Shown here piece after piece: positions 24,638-33,943 of a stretch of 37,700 nucleotides of DNA. The notes beneath the pieces were generated by a model. That model saw only the letters and a program-made list of their open reading frames with translations. It searched no databases and was not told where the DNA came from. The DNA comes from Ruminococcus turbiniformis (GTDB taxonomy: Bacteria > Bacillota > Clostridia > Lachnospirales > Lachnospiraceae). How positions within the stretch are numbered: the stretch's first letter is position 1; the number at the start of each line of letters is the position of its first letter. The DNA lies in the NCBI RefSeq assembly GCF_020687545.1, contig NZ_JAJEQX010000034.1:1-37700 (forward strand), given 5' to 3'. Position numbers and translations under genes: made by a program.

Positions 24638-27181
24638 CTACCGTACACTGCCGATCTCAAGCATTTTTCCTGCTGCTTTTTTCACTGTTACAGTCTTCGT
24701 CTCCCCTGGCAGAAGGTCGAAATAATTATCATCGCAATCCATATCGCCTTTTACATACACGCCATGAACATAGCCTTCTGCTGTAACTGTGATTTTTTTA
24801 TCTTCCCCATCATCCTCTGATGAAAGTACCTTCACTTCGCTTCTTTCATAATTCATTTTTCTGTTGTCTTCCGTTCGCAGCCATATATTATCGATCTCCT
24901 CAGAATCCACATAAAACATATATGTACCGGTCAGGAAATCGCAGTCTCCCGGATCTTCGGTGAGCACATATTCTCTCGAATGGGGCTTAAGCTCAAAAGA
25001 GACCTTTCTCGTCTGATCTGTCTTTCCGTCAAAGGATACATATCCGAATTTTCCTGTCACATTCACAGCTTCCGGCGTATCGTTGAGTCCCTGAAGCACA
25101 ACTCTGCCATCCACAAGCCGCATCGCAAATTTCCTGTGGGCAAGGGCTCTCTTCACACCGTAGAATGGGATCTTTCTTCTCAGATAGTAGTCAATAATCG
25201 TCCAGCCGACCTCTCCCCAGGCGTCATTATACATCCAGAAAATGCCTCCGTAACACTGCTGCTTAAACCGGAGTGCCTCAAGGGAATATCCGTACATCAG
25301 AGAGTGAACCATGCCACCGTATAAAATGTAATCTTCTGTGGAGAGTTCCCACGGGCTGTCCACATAGTTTTTGGCAATGGCGGTTTCTACCGTGCCTTTT
25401 TCGAATACATTAGAATGATGATGCCATATATTTCCTCTTCTGTCCATAACTCTCCCGTCCATATACTCTTCTGTACTCTTCAGACAGCATGGACCTACAT
25501 AGCCATACTCCGAGACAAATTTTGCCTGAATCTTATCATAATCTTTTGCCTCAATACGCTCCTTCATGTCTGAACTCATAAAGGCACTCCTCCACCAGTG
25601 GATATCCCCCACCGTGTCTTCATTCGGCGTTGTCTTTCCTCCGTACGGCGAACTGTTCCAGTACGGAATTGACGGACAGTTCAGGCGGATTATCTCCTTC
25701 GCAAGCGTATTTGCGGTATACAGACCATGAGGCTCATTATGAGTGAAGTCGAAATCAAACTTGCCCGGATTATCGATGGGATTATAGATCCAGTGTACTT
25801 CATTTGTCCCGCAGAACAGAGCTATACAGCTATGATTTCTCAACCGTTTTGTCTGATAATCCATCTCATAGCGCATCAGTGTTTTAAACCATTCCCTGTG
25901 ATCAGGATGTGTTGCGCACGCAAACATAAAGTCCTGCCAGACAAGAATTCCCTTCTGGTCACAAAGATCATAAAAGATCTCTCTTTCATAAAGTCCTCCT
26001 CCCCAGATCCGGATCATATTAAAGTTTGCCTCTACAGCCTCGCTAAGCAGTACGTGGTATTTTTTATCCGGCACTCTTGCATAGATAAAGTCATTCGGAA
26101 TCCAGTCACCACCTTTGCAGAAGATTCGCACTCCGTTTACAATAAATTCGAATTTACGGTTATCTCCGCTTAGCGGACTTGTATCCAGTTCTATTGTGCG
26201 GATACCATATTTAAATTCCGGCCATTTTTCGACAGCCTCTTCACCCTCACATACCGCGCATATCTTTACTGTGTACAGAGGCTGGTTTCCAGCACCGTTC
26301 GGCCACCAGAGCTGCGCATCGGGAATCACAATTTCTGTCCCAATAAAATTTGAACCAGATGTCAGAAGACAGTTTTTCAGTTCTATAGATGCAGCTTCTT
26401 TTCCATCTTTCTCAAAAGCAACTGTTATATCACAGACTTTGGATGCAATCAGGTTCAGATCTTCCACATTTACATCCACTTTGAGCAGAGCATCCTTTTT
26501 ATTTTCCCCACAGCATATTTCCTTTGTTTCAACGGACACATCACGGATGGCAATATTTTTATATCCACGCAGAAACACATTCCCCGTAATTCCAATTGTT
26601 GTCACTTTGGGGCCCCAGTCCCATCCGCATGTATATTGCGGACGCCTTACAAACGCTCGACGCTTGTCTCCTCTTCCATCCCTTCCGTTATAAACCTCCA
26701 TGCTTACCACATAATCAATATCCGCCACGTCAGACTCGCTTACCTCTTCCAGACCGCTTGTCAAACGTACCGCAACTGTATTTTCTTCCGGTAGCAGAAA
26801 TTCTTTCACATCAAACACGAAAGGATAGTGAACGCTTCTGTGGGTGCCGATATAATGTCCATTTATAAAGATATCGCATCTCGTATCCAAGCCTTCCATA
26901 ACGAGTTCTACAATGTCATTATCTGCAGAAATATCTTTTCCTGAAAAGTGTTTTACAAACCACCAGGACCGTCTCTCAATCCATTCAGATTCAAAACTGT
27001 AATCTGCTTTTAATGGCTCTCTGATCACGCCTTTCTCGAGAAGCGGCATCCTCACATCCACAGGCAGATCACAGTCATACCACCCATCTTTCTGATACAT
27101 TACCACACTTAAAAACTCTTTATCCCATTTCATCGGTTCCTCATGCATCTTCCAGTTTTTATTTAAGCTAAGGATATCCAT
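24638..27181 (-). CDS. Glycoside hydrolase family 2 beta-mannosidase
   Basis: This enzyme releases beta-linked mannose from the non-reducing end of mannooligosaccharides or N-glycan core fragments. The 847-residue protein has the GH2 sandwich domain (about 1-200) ending in RRPQYTCGWDWGP, a sequence typical of beta-mannosidases, and an Ig-like domain (about 205-330). A TIM barrel follows, with acid/base E461 in GTNEVHW and nucleophile E558 in FVSEYGYVGP, then C-terminal beta domains. There is no signal peptide, so it acts in the cytoplasm on imported sugars. AAGGAG precedes the ATG, and it lies 46 bp after the second permease. Confidence 0.93.
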   Translation of the reverse strand: MDILSLNKNWKMHEEPMKWDKEFLSVVMYQKDGWYDCDLPVDVRMPLLEKGVIREPLKADYSFESEWIERRSWWFVKHFSGKDISADNDIVELVMEGLDTRCDIFINGHYIGTHRSVHYPFVFDVKEFLLPEENTVAVRLTSGLEEVSESDVADIDYVVSMEVYNGRDGRGDKRRAFVRRPQYTCGWDWGPKVTTIGITGNVFLRGYKNIAIRDVSVETKEICCGENKKDALLKVDVNVEDLNLIASKVCDITVAFEKDGKEAASIELKNCLLTSGSNFIGTEIVIPDAQLWWPNGAGNQPLYTVKICAVCEGEEAVEKWPEFKYGIRTIELDTSPLSGDNRKFEFIVNGVRIFCKGGDWIPNDFIYARVPDKKYHVLLSEAVEANFNMIRIWGGGLYEREIFYDLCDQKGILVWQDFMFACATHPDHREWFKTLMRYEMDYQTKRLRNHSCIALFCGTNEVHWIYNPIDNPGKFDFDFTHNEPHGLYTANTLAKEIIRLNCPSIPYWNSSPYGGKTTPNEDTVGDIHWWRSAFMSSDMKERIEAKDYDKIQAKFVSEYGYVGPCCLKSTEEYMDGRVMDRRGNIWHHHSNVFEKGTVETAIAKNYVDSPWELSTEDYILYGGMVHSLMYGYSLEALRFKQQCYGGIFWMYNDAWGEVGWTIIDYYLRRKIPFYGVKRALAHRKFAMRLVDGRVVLQGLNDTPEAVNVTGKFGYVSFDGKTDQTRKVSFELKPHSREYVLTEDPGDCDFLTGTYMFYVDSEEIDNIWLRTEDNRKMNYERSEVKVLSSEDDGEDKKITVTAEGYVHGVYVKGDMDCDDNYFDLLPGETKTVTVKKAAGKMLEIGSVR

Positions 27182-27227
27182 CTGTTTTTTCTCCTTGTTT
27201 TCGTAAAAATTTCATTTTCTGCTGTTT

Positions 27228-28064
27228 TCAGCCTTTAACCGCGCCTGCGACCATACCCTTGATAATCTGTTTTGAGAAAATAAAATAAATGATCATAGTC
27301 GGAAGTATAGCCAGAACCATCGCCGTCATCATCCTCGGATAATCTGTGGAAAACTGTCCTTTAAACAAAGTCAGCCCTACCGGTATTGTCATCAGCTCCT
27401 GTGAATCGATCAAAATCAGCGAGAATGTAAACTCATTCCATATGTAGAAAAACTGAATGATTCCGATCGTAATCAAAATTGGGCGACACATAGGCATCAC
27501 GATCGTGTAAATTGTCCGCAATCTGGAACTTCCGTCAATCGCTGCCGCCTCTTCAATTTCATGTGGAACTGATTTCACATAACTTTCCACAAGAAATACT
27601 GCAATCGGAAGACTGAGCGCCGTATACGGAAGAATCAGTGTAAACCACTGATCATTGAGACCCAGCCTTGAAAACATTACATACATAGGCACCATTAACG
27701 CATGCACCGGTATGAGCATACCAATCAGGAAATATGCATAGAGAGCATTCCTTCCCCGGAAACGATATCTTGAAAGGAAATATCCAATAGTAAATCCAAA
27801 CAGCAGAATAAAAAGCAACGCAAGTAAACTTGTTCTAAAACTATTAAAAAGCCATTTTAGCAGCTCACTGTCTGTCAGTATCGAAATGTAATGCTGAATA
27901 CTCGGATTCTCCGGCAATGCAATCGGGCTATGGTAAAATTCCGCCTTTTCTTTCAGTGAAGAATAAATAAGCCATATTGCCGGGAAGATACAGGTAATTG
28001 AAAAAAGAAGCAGTATCAGATTCGGAATTGCATATACAGCATGGAGTTTCTTTTTCTTTTTCAT
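27228..28064 (-). CDS. Carbohydrate ABC transporter permease (MalG type)
   Basis: This is the inner-membrane channel subunit of a CUT1-type sugar importer. The 278-residue protein has six predicted membrane segments after a lysine-rich N-terminus. The ATPase-docking EAA loop EEAAAIDGSSRLRTIYTIVMP is followed by the C-terminal GAVKG typical of MalG-like subunits. It overlaps the first permease gene by 4 bp. It precedes beta-mannosidase, tying the imported sugar to that enzyme. Confidence 0.94.
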   Translation of the reverse strand: MKKKKKLHAVYAIPNLILLLFSITCIFPAIWLIYSSLKEKAEFYHSPIALPENPSIQHYISILTDSELLKWLFNSFRTSLLALLFILLFGFTIGYFLSRYRFRGRNALYAYFLIGMLIPVHALMVPMYVMFSRLGLNDQWFTLILPYTALSLPIAVFLVESYVKSVPHEIEEAAAIDGSSRLRTIYTIVMPMCRPILITIGIIQFFYIWNEFTFSLILIDSQELMTIPVGLTLFKGQFSTDYPRMMTAMVLAILPTMIIYFIFSKQIIKGMVAGAVKG

Positions 28065-28951
28065 CCCTCATCCTCCTTTGTAAAGTGCCTCATAAGGAGC
28101 TGACTTCCACCTACCACAACCAAACTTATTACAAGAATTACAATAGACATCGCACTGCCATATCCCATCTTGTAAGATAAAAATGATGACTTGTATGCAT
28201 ACATCGCCATAACACTGGTCGAGTTTCCGGGTCCTCCTCCTGTCAGGGAATAAATCAGATCGAAAATCTTCATATTTCCGGCAATACACAGTGTCACACA
28301 TACGATCAGCGTATTCTTAATCAGCGGCAATGTAATATATACCGCTTTCTTCCATCCGCTTGCGCCATCGATTTCAGCCATTTCAAAGATCTGAGGATCC
28401 ACTGATGACATCGCAGACATAATAATAATCATGTAGTATCCTATGTACTGCCAAACAAGCGGAATCGCAACAAGGGCCATTACGATTTTTTCATTGCTCA
28501 ACCATGCCTGTGCTTTATCGCCCTGCCCGATCAGTTTAAGGAATGCATTGATAAATCCATAGTTATAATCGTAAATAAAGCTCCATATGAACCCCACCAC
28601 AACAGCGGATAAAACTGCCGGGAAATAGCTCATTGTCCGATGCAGGCCCTTCAGCCTGACATGACGGCTGTTGAGCATAAACGCAAACAGAAACGCAAGT
28701 CCAAGCTGACCAATCAGACATACTACAACCAGAAAAAGATTGTTTTTGAGCGATAATATAAATACGGAATCTTTCAGCACATCAATATAGTTCTGTATGC
28801 CAATAAATGTTTTGTTTATTCCACCGCTCCAGTCAAAGAAGCCGTAATAACCGGCCAGAATGACAGGAACAAGAATAATAAAACTGTACCATATAATTCC
28901 CGGCAGCAGGCACAGCAGCATGGAGCCCTTTTTCATTTTCAGATATCCCAT
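28061..28951 (-). CDS. Carbohydrate ABC transporter permease (MalF type)
   Basis: This is the partner permease of the CUT1 importer. The 296-residue protein has six membrane segments, beginning with LLPGIIWYSFIILVPVILAGYYGFFDW. The EAA loop is AEIDGASGWKKAVYITLPL. It lies 63 bp after the substrate-binding protein, separated by a strong hairpin without a U-tract, and overlaps the next permease by 4 bp. No ATPase gene is present in the cluster. Confidence 0.94.
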   Translation of the reverse strand: MGYLKMKKGSMLLCLLPGIIWYSFIILVPVILAGYYGFFDWSGGINKTFIGIQNYIDVLKDSVFILSLKNNLFLVVVCLIGQLGLAFLFAFMLNSRHVRLKGLHRTMSYFPAVLSAVVVGFIWSFIYDYNYGFINAFLKLIGQGDKAQAWLSNEKIVMALVAIPLVWQYIGYYMIIIMSAMSSVDPQIFEMAEIDGASGWKKAVYITLPLIKNTLIVCVTLCIAGNMKIFDLIYSLTGGGPGNSTSVMAMYAYKSSFLSYKMGYGSAMSIVILVISLVVVGGSQLLMRHFTKEDEG

Positions 28952-28972
28952 CCCGTTACCTCCTGTCTGTTA

Positions 28973-28998
28973 CGGGCATCCCTTTTCCGGGATGCCCG
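28973..28998 (-). other. Intercistronic hairpin between binding-protein and permease genes
   Basis: CGGGCATCCC (28973-28982) and GGGATGCCCG (28989-28998) form a perfect 10-bp stem with a 6-nt loop. On the minus strand no U-tract follows, so it is not a full terminator. Such hairpins commonly protect the upstream binding-protein mRNA from 3' decay, raising that protein above the permeases. Confidence 0.65.
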
Positions 28999-29014
28999 CT
29001 TTTATAGTTTTTTC

Positions 29015-30355
29015 TTAAAGCTTATCCTGTTCTGCCTGAATTTCGGCCGCAACCGTTTCTGCATCCTTTGTTCCGTTCAGAATATCCTGAAGCCCTGTGT
29101 TCATAACTTCGATCACAGCGCCGTCCATCTGAAGATCATAGGTCGGTGTAAGTGATACAGAATTTACAAGTTCAACAAAATCCTGCGTCAGCTGTGAGAA
29201 TCCTGAAAGATCCACATCGCTTACAACATTGCCCGAAGGCAGACCATATGTTTCCGCCGTATAAACACTCGCATCATATCCGGATGTTGCAAGTACAAAT
29301 TCCATTGCCGCATCAAGTTTTTCGCCTGTCAGATTCGCATTAACTCCGAAATACCATCCGCATCCACCGGAGAAACTCGTCGGCTCAGAGCCATCATTCG
29401 TCGGAAGCAGTGCTACCTTTGTATTGGCAAGCAGTTCCTCATCTGCCAGAGACTGTAATGTTGCAATCTCCCAGTGTCCTGAAACAGTTGCTGCTGCCTG
29501 TCCCTGTGCATAGTACTCTGCTGCCTGCGTATCGGTAATTGTATTGCAGTCCGCATTGAACATTCCGCTGTCTGACATTTCCTTAAACAGGTTCAGTGCG
29601 TCAATAAATTCCTGATCCGTAAATTTTGCATTTCCGTCATTTGCGATAATACTGTTTGTCCAGTCCGAACCAGTATATCTGTCGCCGATCGTGGAAATAA
29701 TACAGGACTCTGCCGGCCATTTATCTTTATTGCCCAGCGAGAAAGTGGAAATTCCCATTTCCTTAAACTTCTCGTTTGCAGCAAAAAGATCATCCCATGT
29801 CGTCGGGAATTCATCATAACCTGCCTCTGCCCACAATTCCGCATTATAATAGACAACCGATGTCATAGAAAGCTGGTTTGGAATTCCGTAGATCTTCCCG
29901 TCTACTGTGGAAGCGTCAAATGCATCACTTCTAAATGTATCTGTGTACTCATACTCCGCAAGATAATCATCCATCGGAGCCAACACTCCATTATCTACAA
30001 AGTTCTGTACCCAGGATCCCTTTACCATAAATACATCCGGCAGCTCATTTGCAGCTGCCTGCGCCTGAATCTTCGTCGTAAAGTCAGCCTGTGACATCGT
30101 CTGCTGTGTAACCGTAACGTCCGGGTGTTCTTCTTCATACTGCTCCACCATGGTAAGGAATGTGTCACCGGAAGCATTGCTGTCCCGCTCTTCTTCCAAA
30201 TAATAGTGCGACACCACAAGTTCTATTCCTTCTCCGGAATCCCCTCCTGAAGCCTCTCCTCCAGAGTCACTTCCGGATCCGCCTGAACTTCCGCATGCCG
30301 AAAGTCCCATGACCGCTGTCATAAGCAGCGCAATCGTCGCCATTCTCTTCTTCAT
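29015..30355 (-). CDS. Extracellular sugar-binding lipoprotein of the ABC importer
   Basis: This is a 446-residue family-1 type solute-binding protein. The signal peptide has the lipobox LSAC with lipidated C21, followed by a Gly/Ser-rich tether to about residue 43. The mature region shows the usual two-lobed pattern (VVSHYYLEEERD, NELPDVFMVKGSW, GKIYGIPNQLSMTSVVYYNAELW). It captures the sugar outside the cell; the substrate is probably a beta-mannoside given the operon (inference). AAGGAGG lies eight bases before the ATG, and the promoter faces a divergent two-component system. Confidence 0.94.
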   Translation of the reverse strand: MKKRMATIALLMTAVMGLSACGSSGGSGSDSGGEASGGDSGEGIELVVSHYYLEEERDSNASGDTFLTMVEQYEEEHPDVTVTQQTMSQADFTTKIQAQAAANELPDVFMVKGSWVQNFVDNGVLAPMDDYLAEYEYTDTFRSDAFDASTVDGKIYGIPNQLSMTSVVYYNAELWAEAGYDEFPTTWDDLFAANEKFKEMGISTFSLGNKDKWPAESCIISTIGDRYTGSDWTNSIIANDGNAKFTDQEFIDALNLFKEMSDSGMFNADCNTITDTQAAEYYAQGQAAATVSGHWEIATLQSLADEELLANTKVALLPTNDGSEPTSFSGGCGWYFGVNANLTGEKLDAAMEFVLATSGYDASVYTAETYGLPSGNVVSDVDLSGFSQLTQDFVELVNSVSLTPTYDLQMDGAVIEVMNTGLQDILNGTKDAETVAAEIQAEQDKL

Positions 30356-30400
30356 ACATTTGTCCTCCTTTTGATTTTTGTTTTCGTTTTTGATAGGTTT

Positions 30401-30429
30401 ATTATATATTTTTCGCTGTATCCAAAAAA
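30401..30429 (-). promoter_or_regulatory. Promoter of the sugar transporter operon
   Basis: On the minus strand a perfect TATAAT -10 (30401-30406) has a 17-bp spacer but only TTTTTT at the -35 position (30424-30429). A good -10 with a poor -35 suggests that an activator is needed, which fits the divergent AraC-type response regulator. Confidence 0.5.
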
Positions 30430-30438
30430 CCTGCTTAA

Positions 30439-30532
30439 TTGCGTTCCGTATCCTTCAATTTCGCTCTGTAGATTTCTTTGTCAATTCTGTAAATCTGTTT
30501 TTATCCCTGAAATTTGTTTTTGCGTTCCTTAT
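30439..30532. promoter_or_regulatory. Paired TTGCGTTCC sites: candidate response-regulator operators
   Basis: TTGCGTTCC, then G, then TAT (30439-30451) and TTGCGTTCC, then T, then TAT (30520-30532) match at 12 of 13 positions and are 81 bp apart in the same orientation. The first ends 9 bp upstream of the -35 region of the transporter promoter, the second lies 22 bp before the -35 box of the histidine kinase promoter. They are plausible binding sites for the AraC-type regulator encoded next door. Confidence 0.45.
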
Positions 30533-30554
30533 TTGTCTTTTTTCTTAACCTTCG

Positions 30555-30583
30555 TTGAGCTTTAATTTTTCAAATGTTAAAAT
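30555..30583 (+). promoter_or_regulatory. Promoter of the two-component system
   Basis: TTGAGC (30555-30560), a 17-bp spacer and TAAAAT (30578-30583). Transcription would start near 30590, downstream of the first ATG of the open frame (30574). This supports the ATG at 30610 as the real start. Confidence 0.6.
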
Positions 30584-30609
30584 ATGTTGAAAGGAGCAGG
30601 TTACTTTAT

Positions 30610-32361
30610 ATGAAAAAAATCAGCATGCACCAGCAGATTATTATACTGTTTATCTGTCTGGTTACACTCCCCCTCTTTATCATCTTTACAATAGCGTCAA
30701 ATATTTTTACTGCAAACACCAAACGGGATCTGCAGACAATCTATACTGCCAATATCAATGAGATCGGAAACAACATTGACGCTGTATTCGCAAATGCACT
30801 GGAGCTCTCGCTATATCCGCTGATGGAAAATTCCATTCTTTCCTATCTCACTGCAGAGGGTTCTGAAACATCTACGGAATATAAGCTGATCAAGCAGAGT
30901 GCCGTAAATGCGCTGGACTCTCTTCCGTACGGCTATAGAAACTGCATCAACGGTATCGGATTATATACGGAAAGTGGAGACAGTATTATCGACAACAGCA
31001 ATGTAAAAATGACGGACGCAGACTATGAAAATTTAGAAAACATGGACTCCATGCCATACTGGGATTTTTCGCACTGTACTTCTTCCGGAGGTTATATATA
31101 TCTTCTCCGCCATCTGAAAGATCCGATGAATCTGCCTCACTATGTAGGCTATATCAAACTTGCCGTGACCAGTTCCGGCTTGCGGGAAATCATACAGGAA
31201 TTTCAGAAAGATGATCATGTTTCCTACTTTATTGTCACGCCTCAGAATAGATCTATCGTTGGACTTGACACAGGGAATTACACAGAAAGCGAAACTGAAC
31301 TGCCTTCCTACAGTACACTTGCGCGCAAATTGTCTGCCGGCGAAAGCAGCTGGATAGACGGAGAGATCATCATGTCCGGATACACGCTTAACAATGGTCT
31401 GGTACTGTACAGCATCACTACGCCAGAAGTACTGTCCAACATCAAACAGACATTTTATTTTTCTATCGGGACAGCAGAAATACTTGTATTTTTCTTCACA
31501 CTACTGCTCTCTTTCTATTTTTCCAGGCTGATTACCGCACCCTTAAGGAAGCTTGGAGAACACATGACTGAGCTGTCGGAAGAAAAATTTTCTGATCGTA
31601 TTCCTGTTAATGGATGCTATGAAATTCAGGTGCTCTCAGAAACCTACAATCATATGGCCGAAAGACTTGAATTTTTATACAATGAGGTGTATATGGGAAA
31701 ATTACAGCTTAAGCAGTCCAGATTGGATGCGCTGCAGGCCCAGCTGAATCCGCATTTTCTGTACAATACCCTTGACACAATTTACTGGATGTCAAAAATG
31801 GGAGATTCAGAGAACACAAGCATTATGGTGTCAAATCTCTCCAAAATGATGCGGATGACCCTGGAACCCGGCGGAAACAATAACATGGTTACACTTGACA
31901 GGGAACTGGAACATCTAACATGCTATATTACAATTCAGCAAATCAGATACGGAGAAAAAATCCATTTTTCATGTATCTGCGATGATTCCCTGAAGAATAT
32001 GTCTGTCCTGAGTTTCCTCCTTCAGCCCCTTGTAGAAAATGCGATCGTCCACGGGTTGGGAAAGTCTGCTGACGGAATTGTAAAAATCAATATCTTCACA
32101 CAGCATTCCGACCTTGTCTATGAAGTAGCCAACAACGGAATTCCTGCAGACATAAAAGAAATCGAACGTCTTCTTTCCGAAAAGCCGGCACAGACACGCG
32201 GGCTGGCCATCTATAATATTAATGAGCGCATCCGTTTAAAATACGGGAACAGATACGGGCTTTCCTGTTACCTGAACGGGACATTCACTGTATTTAAAGT
32301 AACTCAGCCACTTGTCAGACACTCACATGGAAACAGTACACAAGGAGAAAACAGACTATGA
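30610..32361 (+). CDS. YesM-type sensor histidine kinase
   Basis: This membrane sensor kinase phosphorylates the adjacent response regulator. From the ATG at 30610 it has 583 residues: a membrane helix (about 9-31), a large extracellular sensing region, and a second helix near 285-308. A HAMP linker follows (RLITAPLRKLGEHM), then the His_kinase domain with the phospho-acceptor in QAQLNPHFLYNTLDTIYWMS, and an ATPase domain with QPLVENAIVHGL. AAGGAG lies upstream of the chosen ATG at slightly long spacing. It overlaps the regulator gene by 4 bp. Its location suggests it senses the sugar handled by the divergent transporter operon. Confidence 0.93.
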   Translation: MKKISMHQQIIILFICLVTLPLFIIFTIASNIFTANTKRDLQTIYTANINEIGNNIDAVFANALELSLYPLMENSILSYLTAEGSETSTEYKLIKQSAVNALDSLPYGYRNCINGIGLYTESGDSIIDNSNVKMTDADYENLENMDSMPYWDFSHCTSSGGYIYLLRHLKDPMNLPHYVGYIKLAVTSSGLREIIQEFQKDDHVSYFIVTPQNRSIVGLDTGNYTESETELPSYSTLARKLSAGESSWIDGEIIMSGYTLNNGLVLYSITTPEVLSNIKQTFYFSIGTAEILVFFFTLLLSFYFSRLITAPLRKLGEHMTELSEEKFSDRIPVNGCYEIQVLSETYNHMAERLEFLYNEVYMGKLQLKQSRLDALQAQLNPHFLYNTLDTIYWMSKMGDSENTSIMVSNLSKMMRMTLEPGGNNNMVTLDRELEHLTCYITIQQIRYGEKIHFSCICDDSLKNMSVLSFLLQPLVENAIVHGLGKSADGIVKINIFTQHSDLVYEVANNGIPADIKEIERLLSEKPAQTRGLAIYNINERIRLKYGNRYGLSCYLNGTFTVFKVTQPLVRHSHGNSTQGENRL

Positions 32362-33860
32362 GAATATTACTTGTAGATGATGAAGATTTTATCAGAAAGG
32401 GGATGTGTTATACCATTCCCTGGGAAGATTACGGCTTTGAAGTTTCAGAAGCTTCCAATGGCGCCGAAGCACTGGATATTGCCCTTCGCATCCGTCCGGA
32501 TATCGTACTGACCGATATTTCCATGCCGGTAATGGATGGCTTCGAACTGACTCGAAAACTGAATCAAAGTGTTCCCGATGCACGCGTTATTATTTTGACT
32601 GCTTACGATACTCTGGACAATCTGAAAGAAGCCATAGACGTACAGGTCAGTGGTTTTCTCGTCAAAAGTGCAAACAGTCAGGAAATTTTAAATACAGTTC
32701 TAAAACTAAAAGAAGAACTGGAAAGAGAACATCTGCATAATGAAAAGCTGAACCAGATTCAGGATATTTTCAACGAAAACCAAATGTTGATCAAACAGAC
32801 TCTTGTCCACAGATTTTTAAAAAAGGAGATTTCATTTTCACATTTTGCGAAAAAATGCTCCGACCTTGTAGTTAGTTTGGAACGTGTCCCAATTGCTCTT
32901 ATGCTCATCCAGTGCAGCTGTACGGATGAAAAGTATGCTACAGGACAGCTTCTCCAATATTTTCGTGATTATTCACCACTGTGCTTTTTCACTGAAAACC
33001 ACGTAGCTGTTCTTATTCTTGATACAAGCAGCAAGATACTGGACAGCTACGCCATGGAGCAGCTCCTCCCCTCCATTCAGCCGCTTGTATTTGGCAATTT
33101 TATTGCGGTTATGACTTCAATCCAGTCATGGCAGGATCTTCCTCCTGCATTCCAGCTTCTTCAGCAGATGCTTTCTCACTGTTTCTGGAACACTGAAGTT
33201 CCATATATCATAACCACTCCAATGGAAAAGTTCGAATCCATGGAAAAAATTACTCCTTACGATTATGAGAAGGATATTATGAAAGCAATGCTCTCCGGGA
33301 AAAAAGAGGAACTTCAGACACTGTTTGACCGTTATTATGATTTTATGAAAACTCATAAAGCCCTCAGACAGGACTTTCTTGATTCTGCGCTGCGCCTTAT
33401 CATCTTTGCAAGCTCGGTTCGAAAAGATGACGTAAATATCGATGAATTCGACCGGCTGATACAGGAAGCAGAGACTCCTCGTGAAGTGTTGGAACTTGTC
33501 AGCAGTCTTTTTCTTCCTGCGCCTTCTGAGAAGGAAAAGGACTCTACCTCTCAAATTCAGGCTGCTCTCGATTACATGAAGGAAAACTTCACGGAAGATC
33601 TCCACCTGGAAGATGTAGCGAAAGTTGTCTATCTCTCTCCCGGCTATTTCTGCCGCGTTTTTAAAAAGGTAACGGGAAGTTCATTCAAAGAATACCTGCA
33701 CCGGCTGAGGATTGAAAAGGCAAAAGAACTGATTGTCAATACGGATTATAAATACTATGAGATCGCCGAAATGGTAGGATATAAAAATTATAAATATTTC
33801 TCTTCTTACTTTAATAAAATTACCGGCTACAGCGCCAGAGAATATAGGCACAAAAAATAA
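32358..33860 (+). CDS. YesN-type response regulator with AraC DNA-binding domain
   Basis: This transcription regulator is activated by the upstream kinase. The 500-residue protein has an N-terminal receiver domain (acidic D8/D9, phospho-acceptor D53 in VLTDISMPVMDGFE) and a long middle region. The C-terminal AraC domain (about 400-498) has two helix-turn-helix motifs (LEDVAKVVYLSPGYFCRVFKK and YYEIAEMVGYKNYKYFSSYF). Probable targets are the transporter promoter, its own promoter, or both. The transketolase operon on the other side is a possible further target. Confidence 0.94.
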   Translation: MRILLVDDEDFIRKGMCYTIPWEDYGFEVSEASNGAEALDIALRIRPDIVLTDISMPVMDGFELTRKLNQSVPDARVIILTAYDTLDNLKEAIDVQVSGFLVKSANSQEILNTVLKLKEELEREHLHNEKLNQIQDIFNENQMLIKQTLVHRFLKKEISFSHFAKKCSDLVVSLERVPIALMLIQCSCTDEKYATGQLLQYFRDYSPLCFFTENHVAVLILDTSSKILDSYAMEQLLPSIQPLVFGNFIAVMTSIQSWQDLPPAFQLLQQMLSHCFWNTEVPYIITTPMEKFESMEKITPYDYEKDIMKAMLSGKKEELQTLFDRYYDFMKTHKALRQDFLDSALRLIIFASSVRKDDVNIDEFDRLIQEAETPREVLELVSSLFLPAPSEKEKDSTSQIQAALDYMKENFTEDLHLEDVAKVVYLSPGYFCRVFKKVTGSSFKEYLHRLRIEKAKELIVNTDYKYYEIAEMVGYKNYKYFSSYFNKITGYSAREYRHKK

Positions 33861-33902
33861 AAAGCTCCTAAGCCGGACAAGCTGTCATCAGAACTGTTGG
33901 CT

Positions 33903-33938
33903 AAAAAGCGGAGACAACGTCTTTGACATTGCCTCCGC
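33903..33938 (-). terminator. Intrinsic terminator of the transketolase-SDR operon
   Basis: GCGGAG (33908-33913) pairs with CTCCGC (33933-33938), and inside it AACGTC pairs with GACATT (one G-U) around a TTT loop. On the minus strand TTTTT (33903-33907) follows. It lies six bases past the SDR stop codon. Confidence 0.75.
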
Positions 33939-33943
33939 AAAAT

